Source: Trichuris trichiura (taxonomy: Eukaryota; Nematoda; Enoplea; Trichinellida; Trichuridae). From it: 64,000 bases of DNA. This document shows, piece by piece, positions 22,701 through 34,779 of this stretch. The position numbers and the translations under genes were made by a program. Numbering within the stretch: the stretch's first letter is position 1; each line of letters starts with the position of its first letter. The stretch is taken from contig JBAJFE010000038.1 of assembly GCA_037903355.1 (NCBI GenBank), positions 930,001-994,000 on the forward strand. Reading direction: 5' to 3'. The notes below the pieces were generated by a model. It was given only the letters and a program-made list of their open reading frames with translations, was not told the origin of the DNA and did not search any database.

Positions 22701-25700
22701 GGTAACAGTTTTATCGTTAGGACAACATGAAATTGAAAAAGAGCACTCACCTAACGCGGTCAGCTTCACTGTAAGTGGATGTGCTGCCAACGCTATCCGT
22801 TGAGTGTCCGCTTCGACTACCGCTGCAACACGGATGTTCAAATGTTTACCGCTCAAAATAACCGCCATCCCTTACACAGCACTGTTGTGCATATTAAAAC
22901 CCGTCAGGGCTATATTACGCCGTATAGACGGAGAGTGACTAGCCGAACGCGAATAAGCAACGCCGCCTCCAACCGAGAAACATCCAATACTTTGTGAATT
23001 ATTATCGTGCGCTGGTACACCAGGAACAGATCTGCTTTGCAAGTAGTTAAAGTGACCTCGCAAGCTGTTGAAGCAAGGATAAGATGAACAAGCTTGCAAA
23101 GAAAAAGAATCGTACTTTTGCAGCGTCTTTTCGCTTTCCGATATGGCCCGTAAGCGCGAATCCCCGACGTTGAACATCTCCCCGCTTTGACCGCTGACGG
23201 AAACTGAATTGGAACGCATCGAATTTGGCGCGTAAGCTCTTCTGGGTTCCACAGGCATGTTGCGCTGACGAAGTTCATGGTTCTCCTCAAGAATTTGTTT
23301 CATAGTTTCATGGATGTTCACCGCGTCGAGCACATCTTCAGTGTTCATCCAAAGTTCGCCAGAGCCGGTGAGTGCGGACCTCCCAACTCGCAGAAAGAAC
23401 ATATTCCCTTGGTGACCATAGTTCGATATGTAAACTAACTGAAGAAGAAGAGAAGGCAAGTTGCGTTGATCAGACTTTTCCCGTTTTCCTACCGGAAACT
23501 CGTAGAACTCATCCTGCGTGTTAACTTTGTAAAAGTAAACCGAACAAGAGTTCAGACAAAAACGAAAAAAGCCGGCTAACTTTGGGGTCTTCTCCGTGAT
23601 ACCTTTATTCTTCAAGATCTTTACATCCCATACGTGTTCTGAGAGCATACATGTCAATTTCAAAGGCATAAAAGAGAAAGCATTTTGTTATTACCGAAGC
23701 ATGGACGGCGAAAGTCGTCCGCTGAGCCGGTAGACTGCGTATTGACCAGCACTCCAAGCAACGTCTGTAGCCAAGCTTCCTGCTCTTGCTCAGTCTCGCA
23801 ACCGAGCAAGAGGCAATCGCTGTACGTATAAACAGCAATGCAGTACTTGAATTTACCATCAGCCTAAAAATACGCAATTTGACGAAGTCATCAAAAAAGT
23901 ATGTTTTCAACGTTTTCGTGACGTTAGACCTTTCCTGCCAAAAAAAGGATAAATGCTGAAGAGAAAAAAGCAAAAAGTCAAGTTTGCCAAACATTGATTC
24001 TTTTTCGTATGTACAAGCTCTGAGAATGCGTGACATTTCTCAAGGACAGTCTGTAGTGAAACTTAACGGTCTACGGATTGCTACAAGGAAAACTGAAACT
24101 TTTTTGACTGATTTATGATAAGAAAAACTGTTCACAGCGACAATTTTACACAACAATTGTCGACTGAATCGTTCGCTGCATTAGCTCAAACCTTTGCTCT
24201 GGTTCAGCTATGACAGACTTTGCTCTTCAACAAATTACGCATCATTCTTTGGCAATAAAATTCGCAGTAAGATTATCAACGTTTACAGATACTGAGGTAA
24301 CTAGCTGGCAAACAGTGAAGTTTAATATGCTTCCTTGTTCTTAAGGTAGAACACCTCACTGAACCAGAACTGTTTATACCACATATTTATGTTGAGGAGG
24401 GGGGGGGCGAGACAAAAATTTTCAAATACAACTCCACTCTTCAGAGTGAATGCAGTTTCGTCGCAAGCGCCAACGGACTTGTGGTGTCAAAAGCTAACAG
24501 CGAAAAATCACACTTATTCTGTCGAAACAAAAAAGCTGTTATTAAATCTTTATTATTCCTTAGCAGGCCATACGCAGTAAGGGCGGTTTCCACCGCTCAA
24601 AGCGCCGGCACCTCCTAGCACGGCACGGGAAGGAAACCTAGGAAAACACTGACCTTTAATGAAAAACTTACATTTAGTGAAACAACCAATGCCAACGTAA
24701 AACGAATTGAAAAACCTGCGAACTCGTAAATAGGAGAACGCGTGCATTAAGATTATCCCGTTACAAGCACAGCCTATAAGCGTCGTAAAACCATCTCAAC
24801 TCTAACATCATTAACTAAATTTAGAAACTAGCAGAAAGTACCAAGCGCCATCATTGAATACGCCGCAACTGCGCTAGTTCTTCCGAATACAGCTAATAAA
24901 AAACAATCAAGCAAAATCGTACGAACCTGAGAAGCACCTTGCGGTAGCATAGAAACCAATAAGCAATAGATAACACTTACATTTCATTCTAGACGTTTAC
25001 ACCAAAGCCTTGTCAAGTACTACTTATTTAAAATAGAAAAAAGAGTGGACGATTCTCAGAAAAACGGTAAAAAAAGACGCCACGTTAAATGTCTGCTTAG
25101 TAATGGCCCATCTCGCTGACGAAAATACTACAGAGAAATCTTTTCAGCAACAAAAAGGCATCGCCTTTCCCGCGCTCCGCTCTTTTCCACAACGTTGTTA
25201 CGTGTCAATACAGTTGAGAAACACCTCTCCGTATTTGCTTCCGCAAGGAGTGTGTCCCGCCGCAACTTCTATGCCAACCCAATACTGCATCTCGTTACCG
25301 AGAATCCAAACTGCTAGGATTATTTCTTGAAACAGCAATTGCGCCAGAATGGATATTTGGCCGATGAATAGAGCAAAAGCCTTCATTCAAAAATGAACAG
25401 TGTACAGTGAAAAAAAAGTTCAATGCGTCCTGTTGGCACAGTTCGAAGTATGCATCTAGAACAATGACAGATATGAAAGCTTATAATGCGCACAAATGAT
25501 CCCTTCAACGAAAATAGTGAAATGCTGAAGGTAAGCGAAGCTTGATAAAGCCTAAAGATTGCTCAATTATTTCTTCTTAACCGAAGCGTAAACAATCTGC
25601 GGAACCTTAAAAGTGCATCCAGTTGTGCGCACTTTGCAGTTCAGTCGTTGACGACTGCGGAACGTTTATCACTCGAAAGCTCCAACTTTAATAAAGTTAT

Positions 25701-27955
25701 AACGGGATCTTACCGTAAACAAACCTTGCACTGCACGAATGTTTACGGTCCCGTAAAAAATGTTACATATTCAACGTAACCTCGCTGTTATTACGCAATC
25801 ACAGAAACAAGAATTGCTGTTATGCGGAACGAAAATTTTAAAAAGCTCGAATGTATTGCCTAATATTTTTTGTTTTGACGAGAGTGAAACAGAAACGTTT
25901 TGCCAAAAGCATTACACAACTTACTGCATGCGGAATTTTCTAAACAAGTAGTAGCATTCCCGTTTGCAAATGAAAAGTGGGTGTCAGTACAATTTACCAC
26001 TCGTGAAAAGAAACATATGATTCGTTAGAATAAGCTAAACGTTTGCCAAGGAGTCATATCACTTCCATATGGTTAAACTGAATGGCAAAGCCATAATTTC
26101 TAGTGCAACCTGCATTCTGAGAAATACTGTCGCGAAAGATGAAACTTTGAAAACAATAATCTTCAATCAGTTGGTTTTTAGCAACAAGTTGCGGCTGCCA
26201 AGTAGCTTTAATGGAGATGCAAAGATAGCTGGATACGAAAGAAAACCTTTATGTAAGCAAACAGAACAGGCCAACGCCAAGCATTAGTTTACCTAATATG
26301 GCGAACAACTGGGACATAGGTATCTACAGGGACAAGTTGTTGATCGCTGAATTACTCATCACAACAAAAAGGGCCCACTATTTCACAGCTAAGGTCGTTA
26401 CCGACGTTTAAAGCTCGCTAGATTAACAAAATGGAAGAGGCGAAAAACAACCGCGTTATTTGCAAAAAAAAGTGTAAAAACAGTTAAATCGGCAACTTCG
26501 ATGCTACACGTAACTGGCAAGCTGATAAGCACTAAAGGAACGATTAAGGAATTCACGCATTTTCAGTTACCGTTGCTTGTGCGCTTGGAAATCAGATACT
26601 GGAAGTGGCATGTTGAAATCCCTTCAACTGCTTCTTAGGCTTTCGATAAAGATTAACCGTCGAAACAACGCCAGTATTCTTTCATAACATGGTAATATTT
26701 GGGTACGTACGCCAGATTATATTCGCTGGATGTCATGCTCCTAATTATGCGCATTGAGTTAATGAGACGGGCGTTTTTGAACGCAACAGAAAATTCCCAC
26801 ATTCAAGGAAACACTTTTGTATTACGCACGCACAGTGTGATGGGAGAAATTGGCAAGCTGACAAGGTCATTTCCAAAACGCGGGACCTACCTTTCTCACT
26901 GTCAATAGGTGAATCTACGCAGAAAGAATAATAGCTTTCCTGAAGCGGTGACGAGCAAATAGTGTAACCAGGTTTTCTGATTAGTCAGGGTGCAAAAAAG
27001 GCGTGCCCATTTCAAGCGTAACGTACTGTTGTAATTCATACATACAATTTTATGAATGAATTCCCTTGCAACTACGCATAGGCATGCGCGTATTGAAGCA
27101 ACTGCCTTACAGGAAACCAAGCGGAAGAATGAAAACGGTCGCAAAACAGCTGGATACTACAAGCGACAAAAGAAACCGGCCTGACCAGGCATTCAGAATT
27201 CTGTTTTAACTGCGGCGGCGAACTTCACAGAAACCCAGTGCGCGGAAATCGTCTAAGCGACGATGACGCGACCAGTCGCAAATGCATTAAACCTTATCGA
27301 CTGAACTGCAAGTATGACATGCAAGGGTGGATTGTCAAAGGCGAAAACGCTGAAGCAGACTCAAAAAAGCTGCTTGCTAATCCTAAATGGCTGCCTTTAA
27401 ATGTGCTATGCATAGAATTGGGCCTCGAAAAAAAGGAGCTGTCGTTGAATCGCAAGTTCACAACACTGGCTGCCCAAGCAAGGACACAAGGACAGGCCAA
27501 ACACGACGTCAGTGACGTAAGCATGCTGTGACAAACAATAACAAATAACCGCTGCCAAAACGATCGATTTGGAACGCACAAGTCTAATGGACTAGCGGTA
27601 CGATAACATGAATGGGGCAAACAGAGCAGATCAAAAAGAAGAATGGAGGAGTATACCGAGAGGCTTACCTTTTTGTTTATGTTGAAACACTGCTTTAGGG
27701 GAACAGAAAGTTTCGGCGTAGCACCGTAGCGGAATCTTTTCTCCGACTCGTAGCAGTCAATCCGCGCAGATCCATTGTAACTATCTTGATGCAACACAAA
27801 GAAACGCTTTCTGCCCCGCTGCATCGGCAAAAATGAAAATAAAGCAATTTGCAACCTTGCAGGCGGTTAAATTGTACCTTTCCTTTGCGCATAACGCCCA
27901 CCTTTATTATATCATTGAACAAAATAGCTTCAGGCGGTTCTTCGTTGGAATCCAT
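19724..27955 (-). CDS. Insulin receptor substrate (IRS/chico-like) adaptor
   Basis: Thirteen exons: 27878-27955, 27669-27818, 23695-23863, 23493-23638, 22876-23438, 22751-22822, 22561-22694, 22344-22508, 22199-22294, 21945-22140, 21804-21895, 21388-21743, 19724-20284. They give 925 aa. The PH domain spans about 15-120 (KVGVMRKGK, KRFFVLHQD, KQCFNINKKADG, EQEAWLQTLLGVL). The PTB domain spans about 133-235 (EHVWDVKIL, GHQGNMFFLRVGRSALTGSG, NIHETMKQILEE), followed by a long Ser-rich tail. Tail motifs include RKRAHS, as in vertebrate IRS, and three YxxM PI3K-docking sites: YTPM (Tyr509), YVPM (Tyr733) and YLEM (Tyr760). A final DYVFV (Tyr915) could be an SH2 site. The protein docks on activated insulin/IGF receptors and recruits PI3K. 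Intron 23439-23492 (54 nt) is stop-free and in frame. A 3.8-kb intron splits the PH domain. An in-frame ATG ten codons upstream (27985) is an alternative start. Confidence 0.92.
21000..21196. mobile_element. MITE with about 53-bp terminal inverted repeats in IRS intron 12
   Basis: Arms at 21000-21052 and 21144-21196 are inverted copies with few differences; both carry CAACGAATGGRTGAGCAA and TTGTTAGGAAATT. About 90 bp of unrelated sequence lies between them. A related single arm is at 28674-28727. No coding capacity. Confidence 0.8.
25701..25754. repeat. Small inverted repeat in IRS intron 2
   Basis: ACGGGATCTTACCGTAAACA is mirrored by TGTTTACGGTCCCGT, with a four-base indel in one arm. The ACGGTCCCGTA end also appears at about 29587-29598 next to the foldback element there, suggesting the same family. 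Confidence 0.5.
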
Positions 27956-28673
27956 GGAATGAAGTAGCCAACATAAATTATGCACAGCTAGCCACGATCC
28001 CGGAGGATAGGTTCACAAGGCACTCGATCACCGATTTCTCAAATCAACCCGCTAATTGACACTGCACACACCGGAACCTAGCAGCAGCAACCGTTCTTCA
28101 AGCGGACAGAAACAGAGACAACACGATAACGATAAATTAGCGGAAGCAAACTGCTTGGGCGCTGTACGTTAAACGAAACACCAAATACACGTGACTAACA
28201 TCTAAGCGAAGAAGACGATAAGGCCCTAGTTTGCCGGCAAATCAAGAGCACAAACAGCCCTTAAGCCTACTATTATACCATAAGTTCCAACGCCAGCCAA
28301 CAGTTAACTGGCGCACATCGCCTTTCCGAATGTAAACAACTTGTATGAACCTGCGAATCAGTTTGCCCGATTCCATCTTCCATAAATCACATTTTTCCCT
28401 CTGCACAGTTCAGTGTGCTTAGGTGCCTTTGTGACCAATAAATCCGAGTCAGATTTTCATGTTGTCAAAAGTTTTTTGTGGCTCGCAGTCCTTTCTTGGC
28501 AGTTTGTACTTTTGTAAGGCTTGGTAACAATAAAAGAATTCGCATCTTCTGGCTCGTGTGGAGTTCGACTGTCTTAATCACATTTCATGTAAATTATTGA
28601 AAAATTAACTCTTCTGAAATTTTCATCTCTACTTCATACGGTATGTATTCTTGCCCGTTGATGGGTTCTGAAA

Positions 28674-28727
28674 TTAAACCGAAGCAAATGCCCTACCAAC
28701 GGATGGATCAGCAATTATTAAGGAAAA
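28674..28727. repeat. Single arm of the IRS-intron MITE family
   Basis: AAACCGAAGCAAATGCCCTA followed by CCAACGGATGG closely matches the arms at 21000-21052 and 21144-21196. No partner arm was recognised nearby, so this is probably a truncated or degenerate copy. Confidence 0.6.
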
Positions 28728-29423
28728 ATACAGAACAAGTACTTAAACATTAACTGTGTTCATCCATCCAGTGTTTTCTAAAAGTTTTCGATACGAAAAG
28801 TGGGTGCACCGTTTATTGTTTCTGTTGTTCAGCGGGCAAATTTACACTGCTATGAGTTTACATAAAATTTCGCGATTTAAATAGTGCATTGGAAGAAATT
28901 TTTATACGAACTTTTGCTCTTCGTTGTATATTGCATCTTTTTGGCATGCTTAAGATAGTCTTTTTCAATCCCAATGGCTTCCAACAAAATGTCTCTACAT
29001 TGCCCGTAAGAGGTAGCGATTTAATAAATTTCTTTTCGTACTTATGATGTTTATTTGCCTACTAACATTTATTCTTCTCGTTATTTTTTGACTGATTCGA
29101 ATTGTTTGACATGAAAAGTGTGTGTAGTAGGAGATGTAAGAACTTTTAATCGACTATCACTGACCTAGAAACACTGTTTTTTTAAAACTTTTTGCGAGGC
29201 AACTTTCCATTGTAAAGCAAATGTTGGCGGCACCGTCCTTCATAACCATTGAAGACTGAAGATGCTTTTAAAATACGGAATAAAAGATTTCGTACTTCCC
29301 ATGATGTGCAGATAACTCCTACGGAAAGCAGTGTTTCAATTTAAACGAGTGCATTTTCATTTCATTCATTAAGAGCTACTTCAGCAAGCTCGTTTTAACT
29401 CTAAGTCACTAATAGGCAGTATT

Positions 29424-29618
29424 ATGTTGAGTTTCTTTAAATTTTGTCCCGTTGATAATATTTTTATTATTCCGTAAAACATTTCAGCGGTGTTAATATA
29501 AAGCAATGACGTAACGAAAATTCACGGTAATAAAAATATTATCAACGGGACAAAATTTCCGTAAAAGAAACTCAACATGAAACTATACGGTCCCGTACCA
29601 AGAAGTTACATTTACAAA
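29424..29618. mobile_element. Foldback element with AT-rich arms
   Basis: Left arm at about 29424-29469 (ATGTTGAGTTTC ... TTTTGTCCCGTTGATAATAT) and right arm at 29528-29578 are inverted copies. The centre contains TTCAGCGG. A 13-bp direct repeat, AATAGGCAGTATT, lies exactly at 29411-29423 and 29619-29631. A second copy of the left arm and centre is at 60672-60800. Confidence 0.75.
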
Positions 29619-32600
29619 AATAGGCAGTATTGTCTTTAGTCTTCAAAACATTAGACCTCACTGTTCTCCTTGTCTTCATATTTTCACTCCTCGGGGAACT
29701 GCATATTTTCACACCTAAAAACGCGCACAGCGTCGCTAAAGTGTTGTCTTTAATTGGCTATTCCGGTTGGAGTGTTATTCCTGTTGTAGTCGTCATAAGA
29801 CCGAACATAGAAATTCCGAGTAAACCACAATTCCGTTTATTCGTATCGTTTGTGTGATAACTGAAAAAATACGAAAGGAGCACGGCTTTAATTGTTCCAA
29901 AGACAACTTGCTGAGCGGCAAGGAAGCCTGAATGACCCGAAACCGTGAAGTCAAATTTCACATGTAGTTCGAGTGTCCAGATATTGTGCATTAGGATGTT
30001 TATTTTTTTGCATGTTATCCTGTTTACCAAAGGAATACTTGCTTGTTTTCTTGATCAGCGACCTCAGCGTGGCCCAGACACTGGTAGTTATGAGGAAAGG
30101 GTTTAGCAGGATGCAACTGATCGTTGATGTGAGACATTTTGACAAATGCTTTGGTAATTGAGAAGCTTTCGTCTCTGTTGAAAGATTGGTTTGGTCATCG
30201 CAAGCAAAAGGTCTTTGATTTTCTCCGTCGCAAGTCAGACTCATGGGAAAATACGGAAATTGTCAGATTGCTCTCTGTGCTACAGGAAAGCTTGACGCGT
30301 TCAACTACGGTAGATTTTCTCATTGTTTGATCCTTGACCTTGTCTGGCTCTGTGCATTATGGCCTGCCTCTAGGTCTTTTCACCGTTCTTGTTTTTTTCA
30401 CTTGCTGTGCATATTCGTAAGCTTTTTAGTGGTCATTGAATCTTTCAGACTCGAAATTACCTACACAGGAGCAGCTGCATGAGCACTGCTGCTGCACCCA
30501 GCATAGCTCCAATTCTGTGTAAGCTTGAAGGGTTGCTGAAACTTTTAGTTGTCCATAATCGTTTGGGCGGCCTCACTTAGGTCTGTTTGACACGATATTT
30601 TGGAGCTGATGCTCCTTGGCACTCGTTTGCAATTGTTAAAATCATTTTTTTCATGCGGATGTCCATTAGTCATGTTGGGGAGTTACTGTGGATCAGCGTC
30701 CTCTGTATTATGTCTTCACGTCCTGTTACCTAACATGGCTTACAATGCAAGTAGTGACCTTTCCTGACTAAAAACGTTCGTTTATACATTTTCATCCTCC
30801 CCTTACTCGTGACCACTGAGAGCACTGATGTGGCGGGTCTGCATGTATGTTCAAGAGCAGATATGGAGAGCGGCATGTATAAAAAAATTTAAATCTTTTA
30901 ATACATAGGTATTTGAATAATTAGTTGCTCAACTTTACGAGTAGATTGGTCTCATTTTGCAGAAAGCTGTACGCTTTAGCATTAGGCATAACAGGGGCGC
31001 TGTCCAAACGGCGGTAACATAAGTCTTAGCAGGTTATGGCTTGGAACAGCCATTCCAATGCTAGCCTTCTTGTGGCAGTGCCAGCGGGAGGATGAAATCC
31101 TGCGGAGCACAAAGCGAGGACGCTCAGCATGAAGATCGCTCTGAGTAGTCACACCAGTGAGGCCCGACTGCGATCGCACCTTAGCGGGTGCAATGACCAG
31201 CGTCTGAGGTGAGACCGACTGCGGCATGTGGTTCCTCAAATGCGAACCAATTACAAGGTCGCGCCAAAGTGAACTCAGTGAATCCGCTAATGGGGTCATC
31301 ATGCCTTATATAAGGAGACACTGTTTTTTCCAAGATGACTCTTTCCTCTATCGTACACTCGCCTACATCAGTAACCAGTTTAGTGAATCGAAACCTTTGT
31401 TCTTGGCGCGAGTGTTCTCCTACATTTCTGCTGCCAACATTTTCCAACATGGATTTCTTTAGTGCCTCCTAACAGTTACGAAGAGCCGGGTCGTTCCCGT
31501 GCTTTTTCTACACCTGGTCCTGGGCCCGGTTGAAGAGCTAGGGCGGGAGTTAAAGTTTTTGTTCCGTTCCTTCGGCTCTGTTCAACTCTGCTCCACTCTT
31601 CTTTTCTATACCGCTTCCAGTGTCCTGGAGAACGAAAGGCTGTACCACCTTTCTAGAGATCATTAGCTTAGAGCAACAACATTGTGTAGCCTGCAAAGAT
31701 GATGACCCAGCGCTCGCGTATTTCATTTCTGTCATCATCCGCAAACCATGTGGCATCTTTACGGACAAATCATAGTAAAGAGGCTCTAATATTTGCTGCG
31801 TTCACCTATCGAACAAGGATACAACATGAACTGCACAGCTCAATAAATGTATTATTGCCCGACAAAAGATACTAAAGCGGCAAAACATACTACTACACAA
31901 AAATTAGGAATTGCTGCATGAAGCTGAAAAACCATTAGGTCCAACGCCATCCGTGGACTGCTTGTTTTCTTGTAAATTTTATCACATGGGCAGTGATGAT
32001 GACGCAACACAGCGCACCTGTTTCATGAATTCGGTTACCAGTGTTCTTCATAAACGTGCGAGACCTCACTTTTCAGTTCGAGACGTTTGATGTGCAAGGT
32101 TCACCGTAAAGTCTAGCACACTAAGAAGGTCCTGGATTTAATAATTTGAATTTAGTGTCCTTTTAATCAGTTCGGAAGAATCAGAAGCAATAAATTATCA
32201 ATTATAACTTTTATTGTCAGAAAAAATAAACGAACTTGTAATTTTGCTAATACAATTCTTTATCAGCTTCTAGGACAAAAGATGTTAACCATAGAAAAAA
32301 TAGTCGTCCCTTGAATCTCATAGCAACAAGGAGAAAAGGATTGGTTCGCCATCGTAGGAAGATGCTCATCAGCCGAAAAAATTGGGGAAAATTATTCAAG
32401 GAAGAAACGTCACCGGCAAATAGTTGGCACCCTAAAAGCACTTCAACAGAAGCCAAGGAATTCAATGCATTTGTTCAACTGGACCTCCCAAAATTCAAAG
32501 CATTGCAACCGTTTGGCACATCACTATGACCGCTGCCGATTAGATGTCCGCACCTTGAAAAATATGTTGTAAATATGAAAAGTATAGCAAGTAAGCGGAT

Positions 32601-34779
32601 TTGAAGACATAATGTATTCTTAATTTTCTTCAGCACAGCTTGTTAACAGTATACCAATTTACGTCATCAGTTAATGAACTCGAAATTCTCGCTGCAGAAA
32701 ATTTTCGCCGCAGAGACGTTTTGATGAAGGGCTCGCTTCGCTCCAATCGGGTCAGGAAAGTTCTGTTGATATAAAACTTTTTCTTATTTTCAGAATTTAA
32801 ATATAAAGGATTTCGACTTCTGATGGGCGTGACAGCGGAGCTCATTCGCTTCAAAATTTGTATTTTGCTGTTTATATATACGCATATATGGGAGATAGCT
32901 ACTGCGAGAGATTTGCGAAAAGTGGCCGACGGATTCAAGTGCCTTTGCTAGTTATAAATAAATGTGCAGAAGAATATAGAAGAGTACAGAAACTAAACCT
33001 GGTGCCTTCCCAATGCAGTGTACTCCTGATATGCTATTAATTAACATAGCAGTGCCTTCCTGCTGTTATGATTGACCTAAACAGGGAATGAACTTCATCG
33101 GGTTGTCGCTACAGCGTTACTATCTTCGTGTAACTATCAGTTGAGCACATTGAACGGATTAGTGAGCTCTTGAATATGTTTGTGTGCTAATGTAGTTGCC
33201 ATATACCGAGTTCTGTATTATCAAGTCCAGAACAGAGTTGCTGCATTACAAAACAGTCTTGTAGGACATGATTTCTGTTGAGCCTTCAACAAAATCACAA
33301 ATCAACATAGTGAATTTCGCGCTTTCAAAATAACTATAAATAAGAACAAGTTCGAAAATAAGCGACAGTTTGAAATAACAACGAGTTACAATTTATTTAT
33401 TCTTAGAACGGTTGCGGAACATGTTTACGTTTCTCTATGATCCCATAATCATGGAAAAATAAATTTTAAAAAGTAGTTGGGTGTATCATTGATTTATTAA
33501 AGTAAACGAATGAACGTAACGCCTCATAAATTTCTGAACAATTAAATGTAATCGCCGCCGATACAGTTATAGCAAGCTTCTTTGAACTGCGGTTTAGTAA
33601 CCCTGTGCAGATTCATTGAATATTCATTGGAAGTCGCACATCTGCAATTCATTTGTAAATAAGGGGCTATGAATAATAAAACACAGGCACAGGGATAGCT
33701 TGCTAGCTAATTGCGTAGTACCGAAACGTAGCAATAGGATGGTGGCAGTTTTCCAAGGATAGTAGTGATGTGACTGGCAGAAGAAACCTAGCCCGTGGAG
33801 TACACGTTTGCAATAAACCAGGTTGGTCGGAACGACGGAGCTGGAAATGTTGCTAACGCAATCTCCTGTGGCGCAGTTGGGCATTCTGACGGTACTTTTC
33901 TTTTGTTTTCCTTGAGGGTGGGGAAAAACGCAAATTATAAAATTTTACTGTACACGCTATCAGAACACGTCAGTTCTGAAAACTATGGCGGTTTTCTGTA
34001 CGTTGAACACTGTCTTATGCACTCTAGTAGATGCAGCCGGTCAGTAGGAAGTGTGAATATTTAATCATTGCTTCGAGATGTTTTCTAGTATTACTGAATC
34101 ATTCTCTGCCGTAACCTGCCTGCGAGGTGCGAATCCAAATCCGATGGACCTTTAGTTACTGTGCTTTGCTAACAGTCAGAAAGACTGCAATGTGTCTCAA
34201 CGTTCCTATCATTTATCATTGCAACTTTCCACCCTTTTCGGTCCTGATAACGCTGCAACTTATTAGCACTGCTTCAATAGGTTCTAAATAGCACACGATG
34301 ACGTTAATGGATGATTCTACTGAACTGCGTTTAGCATTTGGTTTTGCAATTTTTAACTATGTTAATCAAACTAAATCAGGCGGCACCCAAGCACTTCTGA
34401 GCGTCCTTTCGTGTTATCAATGTTTCTCCAAAGTTTCTTTTTTTTTTGAAACCGTCTTAGCCATGTCTTCACCAACTGCTCTTGCTTCTACAAACTTGCA
34501 AAATCGTACGCTTGTTGGTGGTCAAATATTTGATGTTTGATTCAGTCGTCTTGATAAAAGTTTCCAGTTGGTGCCTTCCTTGCTTTGGGCAAGTTCTGTT
34601 GGCAGGCTGGCAGGATGGTGATAGCAGTGCAAAATTCAGTAATTTATTCCAGATAGAAGAGCTAGTCCAACGATTTCCAGTTTTCTACTGTTTTGCAAAA
34701 TTGCTTACTTCCTATATTCACTCTTACTATTCCGTTCATTTTTCAGGAACAGACACCTGCAACTTTACGACGCTGAATT

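Larger units (their letters stand above)
27956..34779. other. Divergent intergenic region between IRS and ABCC5
   Basis: Both flanking genes are transcribed outward. The repeats at 28674-28727 and 29424-29618 are listed separately. Frames at about 29630-30480 on both strands include hydrophobic runs but give no consistent protein. A stretch at 30876-31449 has TGT...ACA ends and an internal TATATAAGG on the minus strand, recalling a solo LTR, but lacks target duplications. Open frames at 31550-34060 are short and unrecognised. The two promoters should lie near the ends. Confidence 0.4.

Noticed and set aside
24387..24400. G-rich run in IRS intron 2
   Set aside because: A single poly-G tract without the four G-runs needed for a quadruplex; likely a simple repeat.
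29630..30482. Overlapping hydrophobic frames on both strands, suggestive of a multi-span receptor
   Set aside because: No consistent exon chain or family motif on either strand; hydrophobicity follows from T-rich or A-rich sequence.
30876..31449. Possible solo LTR (TGT...ACA ends, internal TATATAAGG on the minus strand)
   Set aside because: The flanking five bases do not match, there is no poly(A) signal at the expected place and no internal retroelement domain nearby.
32311..32938. Basic frames suggestive of a small ribosomal protein
   Set aside because: Neither strand gave a chain with a start, proper splice sites and a recognised family.
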